A program made the translations under genes and the position numbers. From the NCBI RefSeq assembly GCF_017052465.1, contig NZ_JAFHKT010000152.1:62001-126000 (forward strand): DNA of 64,000 nt. The letters run 5' to 3'. Source of the DNA: Arthrobacter pascens. GTDB lineage: Bacteria > Actinomycetota > Actinomycetes > Actinomycetales > Micrococcaceae. This document shows positions 8,696-16,287 of this stretch, in pieces (within the stretch, counting starts at the first letter, position 1; each line of letters begins with the position of its first letter). The notes under the pieces are model-generated. The model was not told the DNA's origin and searched no databases. It saw only the letters and a program-made list of their open reading frames with translations.

Positions 8696-9748
8696 TCAGG
8701 CCAGGTCTTCGGCGGTCATCGGCGTTCCGGCCTTGATGGCACGGCCTGCGGAGCGGCCCACAACGTGGGCGGACGGCAGGAGTCCGCCTTCTGGGCGGAG
8801 GATGGCGACGTCGGCCTCCGTGATCACGGCACCTGCAGCGATGTCCCGTGCGGCGTGGAAGGAGCGCCGCACCAGCCCGGCGTTGGCTTCCTCGCTGGGC
8901 ATCCTGCGCTTGTTGCCGTCTCCCAGTGCCCGGTAGACGTCGCGGACGGAGCGCACGTAGTCCTCGAACTCGTCCCGCTCAAGCGACGCGGAATGGTCCG
9001 GACCGTTGCGTGTCTTGTCCGTGGTGATGTGCTTTTCCAGCAGCGTCGAGCCCAGTGCCGTGGCCGCGATGGCCGTCAGGGAGCCCGGCGTGTGGTCGGA
9101 CCAGCCGACCTCGACGCCGAATTCCTTCCGCATCGCGGGGATGGCGAGCAGGTTGGCCTCGTCCAGGGGTGCGGGGTAGGCAGAGACGCAGTGCAGCAGG
9201 ACGGTCGCGGGCGCTTTGGCCGTCGCCTCGAGCGCCGCGGCGATCTCTTCCCGGGTTCCCATTCCCGTGGACACGATCATCGGAATGCCGAATTCCGCAA
9301 TGGCGGCCAGGTAGGGAGTGTTCGTCAGCTCTCCCGAGCCGATCTTGAGTCCCGGAACGCCAATGTCCGCAAGCATCCGTGCGCTGTCGTAGTCGAAGGG
9401 GGTGGAGAGGAACGTGATCCCCCGCTCGGAACAGTGGTCCCGCAGCTCAACCCAGGCGGTCTCGGGCAGCGTCAGGCGCCGCAACATCTCGGACTGGGAC
9501 TCCGCGAACCCGGCCTTCTTCTGGTACGGCGTGGTGTCGGCCGCTTCCGTGACCAGGGATTCAGGCTTGAAGGTCTGGAACTTCACTGCGTTGGCGCCGG
9601 TGTCGGCAGCCATGTCGATAAGTTCATGGGCAACTGCCACGTCACCGTCGTGATTCACTCCCGCCTCGGCAATGATGAAGACTTCCTCGTCAGGGCCGAT
9701 GCGGTGCGGACCGAACGTCACATGCTGGGCTTTGGATTCGATGGTCAC
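8696..9748 (-). CDS. legI: LegI/NeuB-like nonulosonic acid synthase
   Basis: N-acetylneuraminate/legionaminate synthase family, 350 residues: a TIM barrel condensing a ManNAc-like sugar with phosphoenolpyruvate, then a C-terminal SAF (antifreeze-like) domain (about 290-350). Diagnostic segments are FIIAEAGVNHDGD, VKFQTFKPE, STPFDYDSA, GSGELTN, GWSDHTPG and EKHITTDK. The SAF part includes SFHAARDIAAGAVITEADV and GRAIKAGTPMTAEDL. GTG 9748 overlaps the legH-like stop as GTGA. Whether the product is legionaminic, neuraminic or another nine-carbon acid cannot be told from motifs alone; LegB and LegC nearby favour a 6-deoxy-diamino acid such as legionaminic acid. Confidence 0.9.
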   Translation of the reverse strand: MTIESKAQHVTFGPHRIGPDEEVFIIAEAGVNHDGDVAVAHELIDMAADTGANAVKFQTFKPESLVTEAADTTPYQKKAGFAESQSEMLRRLTLPETAWVELRDHCSERGITFLSTPFDYDSARMLADIGVPGLKIGSGELTNTPYLAAIAEFGIPMIVSTGMGTREEIAAALEATAKAPATVLLHCVSAYPAPLDEANLLAIPAMRKEFGVEVGWSDHTPGSLTAIAATALGSTLLEKHITTDKTRNGPDHSASLERDEFEDYVRSVRDVYRALGDGNKRRMPSEEANAGLVRRSFHAARDIAAGAVITEADVAILRPEGGLLPSAHVVGRSAGRAIKAGTPMTAEDLA

Positions 9749-10446
9749 AGGGTTGCGCCTTTCTTGGATGTCAATTCCCGGGCCGGAACACCAATGTAGG
9801 TTGCTCCCCCGGCGAGATCACGCGTCACGACAGCGCCCGCACCGATCACAGACAGTCCTCCCACGGTGCAGCCGGGAAGGACACGGGCGCCTGACCCAAC
9901 AAATACTCTATTGCCCACGAACGAGGCCCCCAAAAGCACCGAACCGGGGGCGAGGTGCGTGCCGGCTCCGACTCCGGACTCGTGTTCGACAATCGCGCCC
10001 GTGTTGATGATGACCGCTGAGCCTATGTCCGCCAACGGGCCTACGTGGGCGTGCTCGCAGACCTGTGACAGGGCCCCGAGGCGGGCGGTCGGGTCAACGG
10101 TTGCACTTGCTGCGACCAACGGACCGGTGAGCCGGCTCAGTTCCGGCGAGGCGATGATCGATTCCGCGATGCGGCTCCGGACGCCGTTGTCCCCGATGCC
10201 GACGGCGATCGACAGGGACGATTCGGCGGCAAACCTCAGCGCTTCGTCGTCGTCGAAAAACACCCGCGGGGTGCGGCCGTCGGCGGCGGCGAACGGGCTG
10301 AGGCTCCGTTCCGACGCTGCGGAGTCCCGGGCCGCTCCGGCCAGGCCTGCGTCAGAAACGGCGGCCACGTGGTCTCCGCGGCCGTTCACGATCGACGCGA
10401 GGCTGCGCGCGTGCCCGGACGCCCCGATGATCAGCCAGGCGCCCAC
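9745..10446 (-). CDS. legH: NeuD/PglD-family acetyltransferase (LegH candidate)
   Basis: A 233-residue left-handed beta-helix acetyltransferase with a Rossmann-like N-terminal part (WLIIGASGHARSLASIV) and hexapeptide repeats from about residue 130 (ADIGSAVIINTGAIVEHESGVG and onward), ending in GVPARE. This two-part layout is that of NeuD, PglD and LegH. In the legionaminate route LegH N-acetylates the C4 amine made by LegC; NeuD instead O-acetylates sialic acid. The GTG at 10446 puts the Rossmann strand right at the N-terminus; it lies three bases after the upstream gene's stop. LegH is favoured because an N-acetyltransferase is otherwise missing from the cluster. Confidence 0.8.
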   Translation of the reverse strand: MGAWLIIGASGHARSLASIVNGRGDHVAAVSDAGLAGAARDSAASERSLSPFAAADGRTPRVFFDDDEALRFAAESSLSIAVGIGDNGVRSRIAESIIASPELSRLTGPLVAASATVDPTARLGALSQVCEHAHVGPLADIGSAVIINTGAIVEHESGVGAGTHLAPGSVLLGASFVGNRVFVGSGARVLPGCTVGGLSVIGAGAVVTRDLAGGATYIGVPARELTSKKGATL

Positions 10447-10448
10447 CC

Positions 10449-11498
10449 CTAGAGCCGGCCCGACTCTTTGAGCCTGACCGCCTCGACCGCGACCGCAGGC
10501 GTGAGCTTCGGCAGCGGGGAGGGCAGGTGTTTGAGCGGGTGGCGGAGGAAATGGATCGGGGACAGGCCGGCTTCGCCGCTGTGGGCACCTTCGGGGCGTT
10601 TCCGCAGCCCGAGGACCGCCTGGGCTTTCTCCAGGGGACCGCTGGCCCAATAATCCCAGAACGCGCCGACCGAGCGGCTGTTCCAGCCGAGCAGGCTCTT
10701 CAGTTCGGTCGGGGACTTCATGTCCTGCACACCGAGTTCCATGTCGGCTATGCGCTTGAGCTCCGCATTGTCCGGGGACGGCTCATAGAATTCCGGCCAC
10801 AGCTCACGCATCCGGAGTCCGGGATCGGTTTCCGCGTTCTGGCCGAGCTGGAAGTCCGGTCCGTAGATCTCCACGTCAGCGCCGGCAGCCGCAGCGTAGA
10901 GGAGGGCCGTAGACATGCGGTTCGAGACCACTTTCTGCGCGGAAGCCATCATCCAGAGAATCCGCCCCAAGAACTGCGGGTCCCGGCGGTCGCCCGCGCT
11001 GATGACGCTGTGCCCCGCGTCCGTCCAGGCGCTGTAGATCTCAGGGTGCTCGAGGTCCTCGATATGGAGGCACACCGTGGCCGGTCCGTCACGGCGGAGG
11101 ACCTCCTGTGCGAACCCGTCGTGGTCGCCGCTGACTTTCACCAGTGCTGTTCCGTGGAGGGGCAGCACCAGGGGGCCCAGCGTCCGGTCCGGCAGGCCGC
11201 CCTTATCCCGCACCGCCTTCTGGAGATACAGGAACGGCGCCCCGACGGCGGTGATCATGCTGGATCCGTCCGGGAAAAGGTTCTCGGGCCCTTCGGGCGA
11301 GTATCCCCGCGACGCCGACGTCCAGACCAGCCGCTTCCGGTTGGCACCACGGTCATTGAAGTCTGCAAACTGGGCCAGGACAGGCGATTTGACCGTCCAT
11401 CCGTGCTGCACCAAGCCCGGAATGTGGTGGATCCTGTTCATTCCGCAGTGGTGCGCGAATGCCGCAGAGTGACCGTAATAGTGATTCTGGATATCCAT
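10449..11498 (-). CDS. Unrecognised protein; candidate nonulosonate transferase
   Basis: A 349-residue soluble-looking protein, first gene of the nonulosonate operon, with no signal peptide. I do not recognise the family. It has a GAPFLYLQ segment near residue 85, LPLHGT near 110, CLHIEDLEHPEI near 145, and SNRMSTALLYAAAAGADVEIYG near 195-215. The last resembles the loop-helix-strand that binds the nucleotide in GT-B glycosyltransferases. The basic C-terminal 60 residues (HFLRHPLKHLPSPLPK) could touch the membrane. The cluster otherwise lacks an enzyme that uses the CMP-sugar, so a CMP-nonulosonate transferase is a reasonable guess but unproven. Start ATG 11498 has a weak ribosome site. Confidence 0.6.
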   Translation of the reverse strand: MDIQNHYYGHSAAFAHHCGMNRIHHIPGLVQHGWTVKSPVLAQFADFNDRGANRKRLVWTSASRGYSPEGPENLFPDGSSMITAVGAPFLYLQKAVRDKGGLPDRTLGPLVLPLHGTALVKVSGDHDGFAQEVLRRDGPATVCLHIEDLEHPEIYSAWTDAGHSVISAGDRRDPQFLGRILWMMASAQKVVSNRMSTALLYAAAAGADVEIYGPDFQLGQNAETDPGLRMRELWPEFYEPSPDNAELKRIADMELGVQDMKSPTELKSLLGWNSRSVGAFWDYWASGPLEKAQAVLGLRKRPEGAHSGEAGLSPIHFLRHPLKHLPSPLPKLTPAVAVEAVRLKESGRL

Positions 11499-11535
11499 TT
11501 AGAGTAGCGGCGCCTTGAGCAATAGAGTTGAGCAG

Positions 11536-12621
11536 ATGACGCTCACATCATACTTGGATGTCTCTCCCGCCTTGGCTCCGGTGCCTTCGGCCCGGCTGGC
11601 CGGGCGGCCGGAGGGGGGCCGCAGGACGTCCGCTCTGGTGAGGGGCACCGGCTCCATTGGCGCCCGGCACTTGCGTGTGCTGGAGGAGATGGGTGTCGAC
11701 GACATCTTCGCACTCCCCGTCCGTCCGACTACGAGCCTTGCCGGCCGGAGCGACATTCCCGCCTCCGTCAAGTTGCTCACCAAGTACCCGGAAACAGACA
11801 TGGACCTGGTGATCATCGCCACCGACACGGCGCGGCACGTCGATGACGCCCTGGAGGCCCTGGACCATAGCCCCAAGGCACTCCTGCTGGAGAAGCCGGT
11901 CAGCCAGGATGCGGCGAGTGCCCGCACCCTTTCGGCGCACGCGAGGGCCGACACCATTTCCGTGAGCGCGCCGCTGCGGTTCCATCAGGGACTCGCGGTC
12001 CTGGCCGACCTGCTTCCGCGCATGGGCCAGGTCACCAGCGCCCAGGTGCGCTCCCAGTCCTGGCTGCCGGCGTGGCGCCCCAACCGCGACTACCGCGACA
12101 GCTACTCGGCCCGCGCTGCCGAGGGCGGGGCCCTGCGCGACCTCGTCCACGACATCGACTACCCCGTCATGCTGCTCGGCGCGCCCTCCTCCCTGCAGGC
12201 CACGTTGGGGCACGGGGTGCTCGGCATCGAGGCCGAAGAATCGGCCGACCTGCTGTGGGGCGGCCACGGAGCCGTCCACATCCGGCTGGACTACGTCAGC
12301 CCGGTCAAGACCCGCAGCATCCGCATCAGCACCACCGACGGCGCGTTGTGCTGGGACGTGGTACACAACGAGATCGCCGTCGACATTGCGACGGCGGCAG
12401 GCGTCCAGCGGAGTTCGATCCGCTTTCCGGATGATGCTTCGGTCGATGTGGCCCTCGCCCGCCAGACCCTTGCTGTTCTGGAGCAGGCCGGCGTGTCCAC
12501 CGGCAACCTGATGGCCCGGTTTGTGCCGGCAGCGCTTGCGGACGGAATCCGTGCCGTGGCCATCTGCGACGCGGCCCGGGCCGCCCACTCCTCCGGCGGG
12601 AAAGAACCGATAGTGTGGTAA
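11536..12621 (+). CDS. Gfo/Idh/MocA-family oxidoreductase (PtmF-like position)
   Basis: NAD(P)-dependent oxidoreductase of 361 residues. It has the Rossmann loop RGTGSIGARHLRVLEEMG and the family LLLEKPVSQD motif (the lysine is the usual catalytic residue), then a C-terminal alpha/beta domain beginning near APLRFHQGL. ATG 11536 is chosen because the nearer GTG at 11638 would cut off the first beta strand; the roughly 30-residue leader is unusual and uncertain. It is the first gene of the divergent plus-strand set with the CMP-acid synthetase and SDR. Homologues of all three sit in the Campylobacter legionaminate (ptm) cluster, where they are implicated in supplying the amino-sugar precursor. 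The exact reaction here is unknown. Confidence 0.75.
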   Translation: MTLTSYLDVSPALAPVPSARLAGRPEGGRRTSALVRGTGSIGARHLRVLEEMGVDDIFALPVRPTTSLAGRSDIPASVKLLTKYPETDMDLVIIATDTARHVDDALEALDHSPKALLLEKPVSQDAASARTLSAHARADTISVSAPLRFHQGLAVLADLLPRMGQVTSAQVRSQSWLPAWRPNRDYRDSYSARAAEGGALRDLVHDIDYPVMLLGAPSSLQATLGHGVLGIEAEESADLLWGGHGAVHIRLDYVSPVKTRSIRISTTDGALCWDVVHNEIAVDIATAAGVQRSSIRFPDDASVDVALARQTLAVLEQAGVSTGNLMARFVPAALADGIRAVAICDAARAAHSSGGKEPIVW

Positions 12622-12693
12622 TCAGCTTCAGCTGCAGACAACTTCAGCGTCCGATCCGGCACGCTAGGTACGACTCCCGAGGGCAACAACACC

Positions 12694-13485
12694 ATGACTG
12701 ATACTTCCATCCGCCCCCGCGTCCTGGCGGTCATCCCGGCACGCGGAGGATCCAAAGGGCTACCCGGCAAGAACATCCGCCCCCTGATGGGCAAGCCGCT
12801 CCTGGCCCACTCCGTCGCGCTGGCAGCTCTCCTGGGCGATTCCGTCAGGTGCATCGTGTCAACCGATGACGAGACCATCGCCGAAACGGCCCGTGCAGCC
12901 GGCGCAGAGGTCCCTTTCCTGCGTCCCGCCGAGCTGGCGTCGGACACGGCACCCATGAGCGTGGTGCTCCGCCACGCTCTGGCCGCCATGGAGGAAATCG
13001 ACTCGGTGGCTTACGACATGGTGCTGCTGCTGGACCCGACAAGCCCGACCCGCACGCCCGAGCGGGTGCGCGAGGCCATCGACGCCCTCGTGGCCACGCC
13101 GGAACTGGACGGCGTCGTTGCAGTCTCCGAGCCTTTCTTCAACCCGACCTGGGTGGGCGTGCGGCCTGAAACCGACGGCCCCGGCCTGGTGAGGTACTTC
13201 GAGGAAGGAACAGGCGTCGTCCGCCGCCAGGACGTGCCGCGGTACATGCGCATCAATGGAAGCTTCTACGTCTGGCGGGCAGACTTCATCCGCCGGCTGG
13301 AAACCAGCTGGTTCGACGAGGGCCGCCACGGGTTCGTGGAAATACCGGAAACGCATGCTTTCAGCATCGACGACGAACACGAGTTCCGCCTCGTTGAGGC
13401 GGTCGTCGGAGCGGGACTGGCCCCGCTGCCGGGCTACCAGCCCGACAATGCCCCCGGCGCGGCCGCCACGGAGCCGGCCAAGTGA
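12694..13485 (+). CDS. legF: CMP-nonulosonic acid synthetase (LegF/PtmB/NeuA-like)
   Basis: Cytidylyltransferase of 263 residues that would activate the nonulosonic acid with CTP to the CMP-sugar. Diagnostic parts are IPARGGSKGLPGKNI at the N-terminus (CTP-binding loop), GKPLLAHSV, STDDETIAE, LRPAELASDTAPM, LLDPTSPTRTPE and a metal-binding IDDEHEF near residue 228. It is short, as PtmB/LegF are, and has no SGNH esterase extension. GAGGG lies about ten bases before the ATG. The stop overlaps the SDR start as GTGA. Separation from the synthase by the divergent promoter region is compatible with joint regulation of the two arms. Confidence 0.88.
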   Translation: MTDTSIRPRVLAVIPARGGSKGLPGKNIRPLMGKPLLAHSVALAALLGDSVRCIVSTDDETIAETARAAGAEVPFLRPAELASDTAPMSVVLRHALAAMEEIDSVAYDMVLLLDPTSPTRTPERVREAIDALVATPELDGVVAVSEPFFNPTWVGVRPETDGPGLVRYFEEGTGVVRRQDVPRYMRINGSFYVWRADFIRRLETSWFDEGRHGFVEIPETHAFSIDDEHEFRLVEAVVGAGLAPLPGYQPDNAPGAAATEPAK

Positions 13486-14285
13486 CCGGCCTGGACGGGC
13501 TGGACGGCCTCTTCAGCCTTGAAGGGCGCCGGGCACTGGTCACCGGAGGCGCCGGTCCCCTGGGCCGGGTGCTGGCCGGGACTCTCGCCGCCCAGGGGGC
13601 CGACGTCGTTGTATCGGACGTCGCCGCCGACGCCTGCGAAGAAGTAGCGGATCAGCTGGCGCGCCAGTACGGCGTGAAGGCCACGGCGGTAGCGGTCAAC
13701 CTGCTGGAAGACGGCGGCACGAACGAACTGGCCGGGGCCATTGACGGGCCGCTGGACATCCTGGTGAACAATGCTGCCTTCACGGGCACCTCGGGGATCC
13801 CCGGCTACGCCGTCCCCTTCGCGGAACAGACCGACGAGGCCTTTGAGCTGGCGTCAAAACTGAACCTTCGCGTGCCGTTTTCGCTCGCCCGCGAACTCGC
13901 GCCGAAGCTCTCGGCGGATGGACGAGGCTCGATCATCAACGTGTCGTCAATTTACGGGATCGTGGGACCGAACATGGGCCTTTACGAAGGCACGGTCATG
14001 GGCAACCCCGCCGCTTACGGCGCCACGAAGGGCGGCATCGTCCAGCTCACGAGGTACCTGTCCACCGTGATGGCCCCTGCCGTGCGCGTCAATGCCTTCG
14101 CGCCCGGAGGGATCGCCCGGGGCCAGGCCGGGGAGTTCACCGAACGGTACGAGAAGCTGACCCCGCTGCAGCGGATGGCCACGGAGGACGACTTCCGCGG
14201 CGTTGTCGCCTGGCTCGCCTCGGACGCTTCCCGGTACGTCACCGGCCAAACGATTGCGGTCGACGGCGGCTGGAGCGCCTGGTAG
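13482..14285 (+). CDS. Short-chain dehydrogenase (PtmA-like)
   Basis: Classical SDR of 267 residues: cofactor loop VTGGAGPLGRVL (about residues 19-30), LVNNAAF, NVSSIYG, and the catalytic YGATK (Y179, K183) followed by NAFAPGGI and VDGGWSAW at the C-terminus. The long insert IVGPNMGLYEGTVMGNPAAYG before the catalytic tyrosine is shared by SDRs found in nonulosonate clusters. It starts with GTG overlapping the cytidylyltransferase stop. In the Campylobacter ptm cluster PtmA sits beside PtmB in the same way and is implicated with PtmF in precursor supply. Its reaction in this organism is not established. Confidence 0.8.
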   Translation: MTGLDGLDGLFSLEGRRALVTGGAGPLGRVLAGTLAAQGADVVVSDVAADACEEVADQLARQYGVKATAVAVNLLEDGGTNELAGAIDGPLDILVNNAAFTGTSGIPGYAVPFAEQTDEAFELASKLNLRVPFSLARELAPKLSADGRGSIINVSSIYGIVGPNMGLYEGTVMGNPAAYGATKGGIVQLTRYLSTVMAPAVRVNAFAPGGIARGQAGEFTERYEKLTPLQRMATEDDFRGVVAWLASDASRYVTGQTIAVDGGWSAW

Positions 14286-14299
14286 GCGCCCCGCGTTTG

Positions 14300-14333
14300 C
14301 GGCGGACTAGCGGGTGTCCGGCGGACTAGCGGG
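14300..14333. repeat. 15-base direct repeat across a stop codon
   Basis: Two perfect copies of cggcggactagcggg begin at 14300 and 14319, a 19-base period. The second copy covers the stop codon of the minus-strand glycosyltransferase. The short gap between the convergent genes therefore seems to have grown by a small tandem duplication that left a spare stop codon behind. No hairpin terminator is obvious here. Confidence 0.7.
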
Positions 14334-15150
14334 AGGCTGCGGTTCGGATGCGCCGTATCAGGGACGGCGGCAGGTAGTACATCATGTACAGGGCCGCACG
14401 GAATGCCGTGTTGCGGATCAGCTGGCTGCCCGCCGACTTCCCCAGCAGCAGGGCGAGATCCTTGCGCCCGGCATAAACAGTCTTGACGTAGGACGCGCGG
14501 GGATGGACGCCCCGGCTGGTTTGGTCGGGGTGGATGCGGTACTCGACGACATCGGCGTCGAGGACCGCCATGCGTCCGCGCAGCGCCAGGCGCAGCCAAA
14601 GGTCGTAGTCTTCCATCTGCCGCAGCGGCTTATACCCGCCCGCCGCCCGGTAGTCAGCGGCACGGAACATGATCGCCGACTGGACGAGAACGTTCTGCTC
14701 CAGCAACTTCCCCCGCACGTCAGTGCCTGATGCGTGTCCGAAGGCTCCGATTCGCGCACCATCCTCGTCAATCCACGGCGCCTGGCCGGTCACGGCCACG
14801 GTGTCCGGATGCTCACGCAGGTACGCGACCTGCCGGGCGAATCGGCCGGGCAGTGCGACGTCGTCGGAGTCCAGCCGGGCAATGAATTCGCCCCGGGCGT
14901 GCTTGCACGCCTCGCGCAGGGCATGCCCCACGCCTTGGGAATTCGTACCGTGGACCAGCCGCACCCGTGGGTCGGAGGCCCATTCCGTGCCCGGGGTCAG
15001 TTCCACGCCGTCAAGGTAGAGGATGAGCTCGAAGCTGGCGCCGGTCTGGTCTAGAACGGAGGTAACCGCCCGGTCCAGCCACCGGTGCATGCTGTTGGTC
15101 GGAATGATCAGCGAGACATCCACCGTGGGTTCTGCCGGTTCTGCGGCCAT
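14326..15150 (-). CDS. GT2 family glycosyltransferase
   Basis: A 274-residue GT-A inverting glycosyltransferase. It opens with VSLIIPTNSMHRWLDRAVTS, has the metal/nucleotide DxD-type motif ARLDSDD near residue 95, and QMEDYDLWLRLALRG near 190, typical of GT2 enzymes. The C-terminal RNTAFRAALYMMYYLP segment is amphipathic and may associate with the membrane. The ATG at 15150 lies one base after the DUF2304 stop, so translation is probably coupled. Acceptor and donor sugar cannot be read. It is the last gene of a three-gene minus-strand set and ends convergent with the nonulosonate SDR. Confidence 0.85.
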   Translation of the reverse strand: MAAEPAEPTVDVSLIIPTNSMHRWLDRAVTSVLDQTGASFELILYLDGVELTPGTEWASDPRVRLVHGTNSQGVGHALREACKHARGEFIARLDSDDVALPGRFARQVAYLREHPDTVAVTGQAPWIDEDGARIGAFGHASGTDVRGKLLEQNVLVQSAIMFRAADYRAAGGYKPLRQMEDYDLWLRLALRGRMAVLDADVVEYRIHPDQTSRGVHPRASYVKTVYAGRKDLALLLGKSAGSQLIRNTAFRAALYMMYYLPPSLIRRIRTAASR

Positions 15151-15151
15151 A

Positions 15152-15505
15152 TTATTTGCCGTCCGTTTCCCAGACTCTCGGAGTCTCGTCGATGGCAATC
15201 CTCCGCGACAGCTTGGTCAGCGAGATCTCGGTCTGGCGAAACCGCTGGTACGTGGTGGCCATGAAGATCAGCAGCCAGACAACAACGCCGTACAGCACGA
15301 GGTCGGTGCCCCTGCCGATCCCAAACCATCCCGCGACGGTGGTGAGCAACTGCGGAAAGAAAATGGACAGGGCGGCCACGAAAGTGAAGACCATCAGCAT
15401 GAGGCGGCGGATTGCCAGGTGCCTTGCGTTGGACCCGCCCCGCATGAGGATCATCGCGACGAGGACGACAGCGAGGACCAGGATGACCTGGATGACGATT
15501 AGCAT
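15152..15505 (-). CDS. DUF2304 small membrane protein
   Basis: A 117-residue protein with three hydrophobic segments (about residues 3-22, 33-55 and 68-88) and a polar C-terminus ending ETDGK. Size, topology and the QRFRQTEISLTKLSRRIAI tail match DUF2304 proteins, which typically sit beside polyprenyl-phosphate-sugar glycosyltransferases, as here. A role as membrane partner of the upstream GT2 enzyme is inferred from that pairing. The ATG has GAGG seven bases upstream and lies three bases after the upstream gene's stop. Confidence 0.8.
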   Translation of the reverse strand: MLIVIQVILVLAVVLVAMILMRGGSNARHLAIRRLMLMVFTFVAALSIFFPQLLTTVAGWFGIGRGTDLVLYGVVVWLLIFMATTYQRFRQTEISLTKLSRRIAIDETPRVWETDGK

Positions 15506-15508
15506 TTA

Positions 15509-16174
15509 TTACCTCAAAAACAGTTCCGCGAGAATGTTGACCGAGTTCAGCAGGGACTGGCCCTTGGCCTTCGAGTAATCCGTGTAGATGATCTCCACGG
15601 GGTGTTCCACATAGCGGGGCTTCATCGTGGCCAGCCGGTTCACCAGTTCCGAGGCGTGGGCCATGCGGTTCTGGGTCAGGTTGATGTTTCGGGCGACGTA
15701 GGGATTGAAGGCACGCAGCCCGTTGTGGGCGTCCGTCAGGTCCAGACCGGTGGACAGTTTGGATTGCAGCGCGGCTGTTTTGAGCACGATCCGCTTCATG
15801 GGCGACAACTTGGTCCGGTCATCGAGGAACCGGGAGCCAAGCACGATGTCCGCCTCATCGCTAAGGACGCGGCTCGCCATCTCGAACGCGTCGGAGACTT
15901 TGTGTTGCCCGTCGGCGTCGAAGGTCACAATGCACCCGAGCTCCGGATCCTGCAGCGCGTACTCGATGCCGGTCTGGAGCGCGGCCCCTTGGCCAAGGTT
16001 GATGGGGTGCTGCACCACCACGGCACCCGCCTCCCGGGCGATCTGCGCCGACTTGTCCGAGCTGCCATCATCCACGCACACCACGTACGGGAAAACGGGC
16101 AGGAGACCTCGGATTACATCGGCGACAACGGTGCCTTCGTTGTACATAGGAATGACAATCCACGTTCGATTCAC
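15509..16174 (-). CDS. DPM1-like GT2 polyprenyl-phosphate glycosyltransferase
   Basis: A 221-residue GT2 enzyme like dolichol/polyprenyl-phosphate mannose synthases. Motifs: WIVIPMYNEGTVVADV at the start, VVCVDDGSSDKS, NLGQGAALQTGI, TFDADGQH and GSRF. It has no C-terminal membrane helices, so the neighbouring DUF2304 protein may anchor it. The GTG at 16174 is chosen because GGGAG sits nine bases upstream; the longer frame to ATG 16192 lacks a ribosome site. It would make a lipid-linked sugar used by glycosyltransferases outside the cytoplasm, in keeping with the surrounding envelope genes. Confidence 0.85.
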   Translation of the reverse strand: MNRTWIVIPMYNEGTVVADVIRGLLPVFPYVVCVDDGSSDKSAQIAREAGAVVVQHPINLGQGAALQTGIEYALQDPELGCIVTFDADGQHKVSDAFEMASRVLSDEADIVLGSRFLDDRTKLSPMKRIVLKTAALQSKLSTGLDLTDAHNGLRAFNPYVARNINLTQNRMAHASELVNRLATMKPRYVEHPVEIIYTDYSKAKGQSLLNSVNILAELFLR

Positions 16175-16287
16175 TGGACTAGTCTCCCACATTGGGGACA
16201 GGGGCCGGGGACGGCGCTGAGCGCCCGTGCTGCTTACAGTATTGTTGGCAACTGGCCTTATTTCCCTGAAACCGTCGAGGAGCCTCC

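Noticed and set aside
8438-9799. Open frame of about 450 codons on the plus strand
   Set aside because: It is antisense to the nonulosonate synthase and part of legG, whose motifs are unmistakable; the antisense product has no family features.
1626-14285. Recently acquired genomic island
   Set aside because: The glycan locus has the same high GC, codon style and overlap habit as its surroundings, and no tRNA, integrase or transposase borders it within the window.
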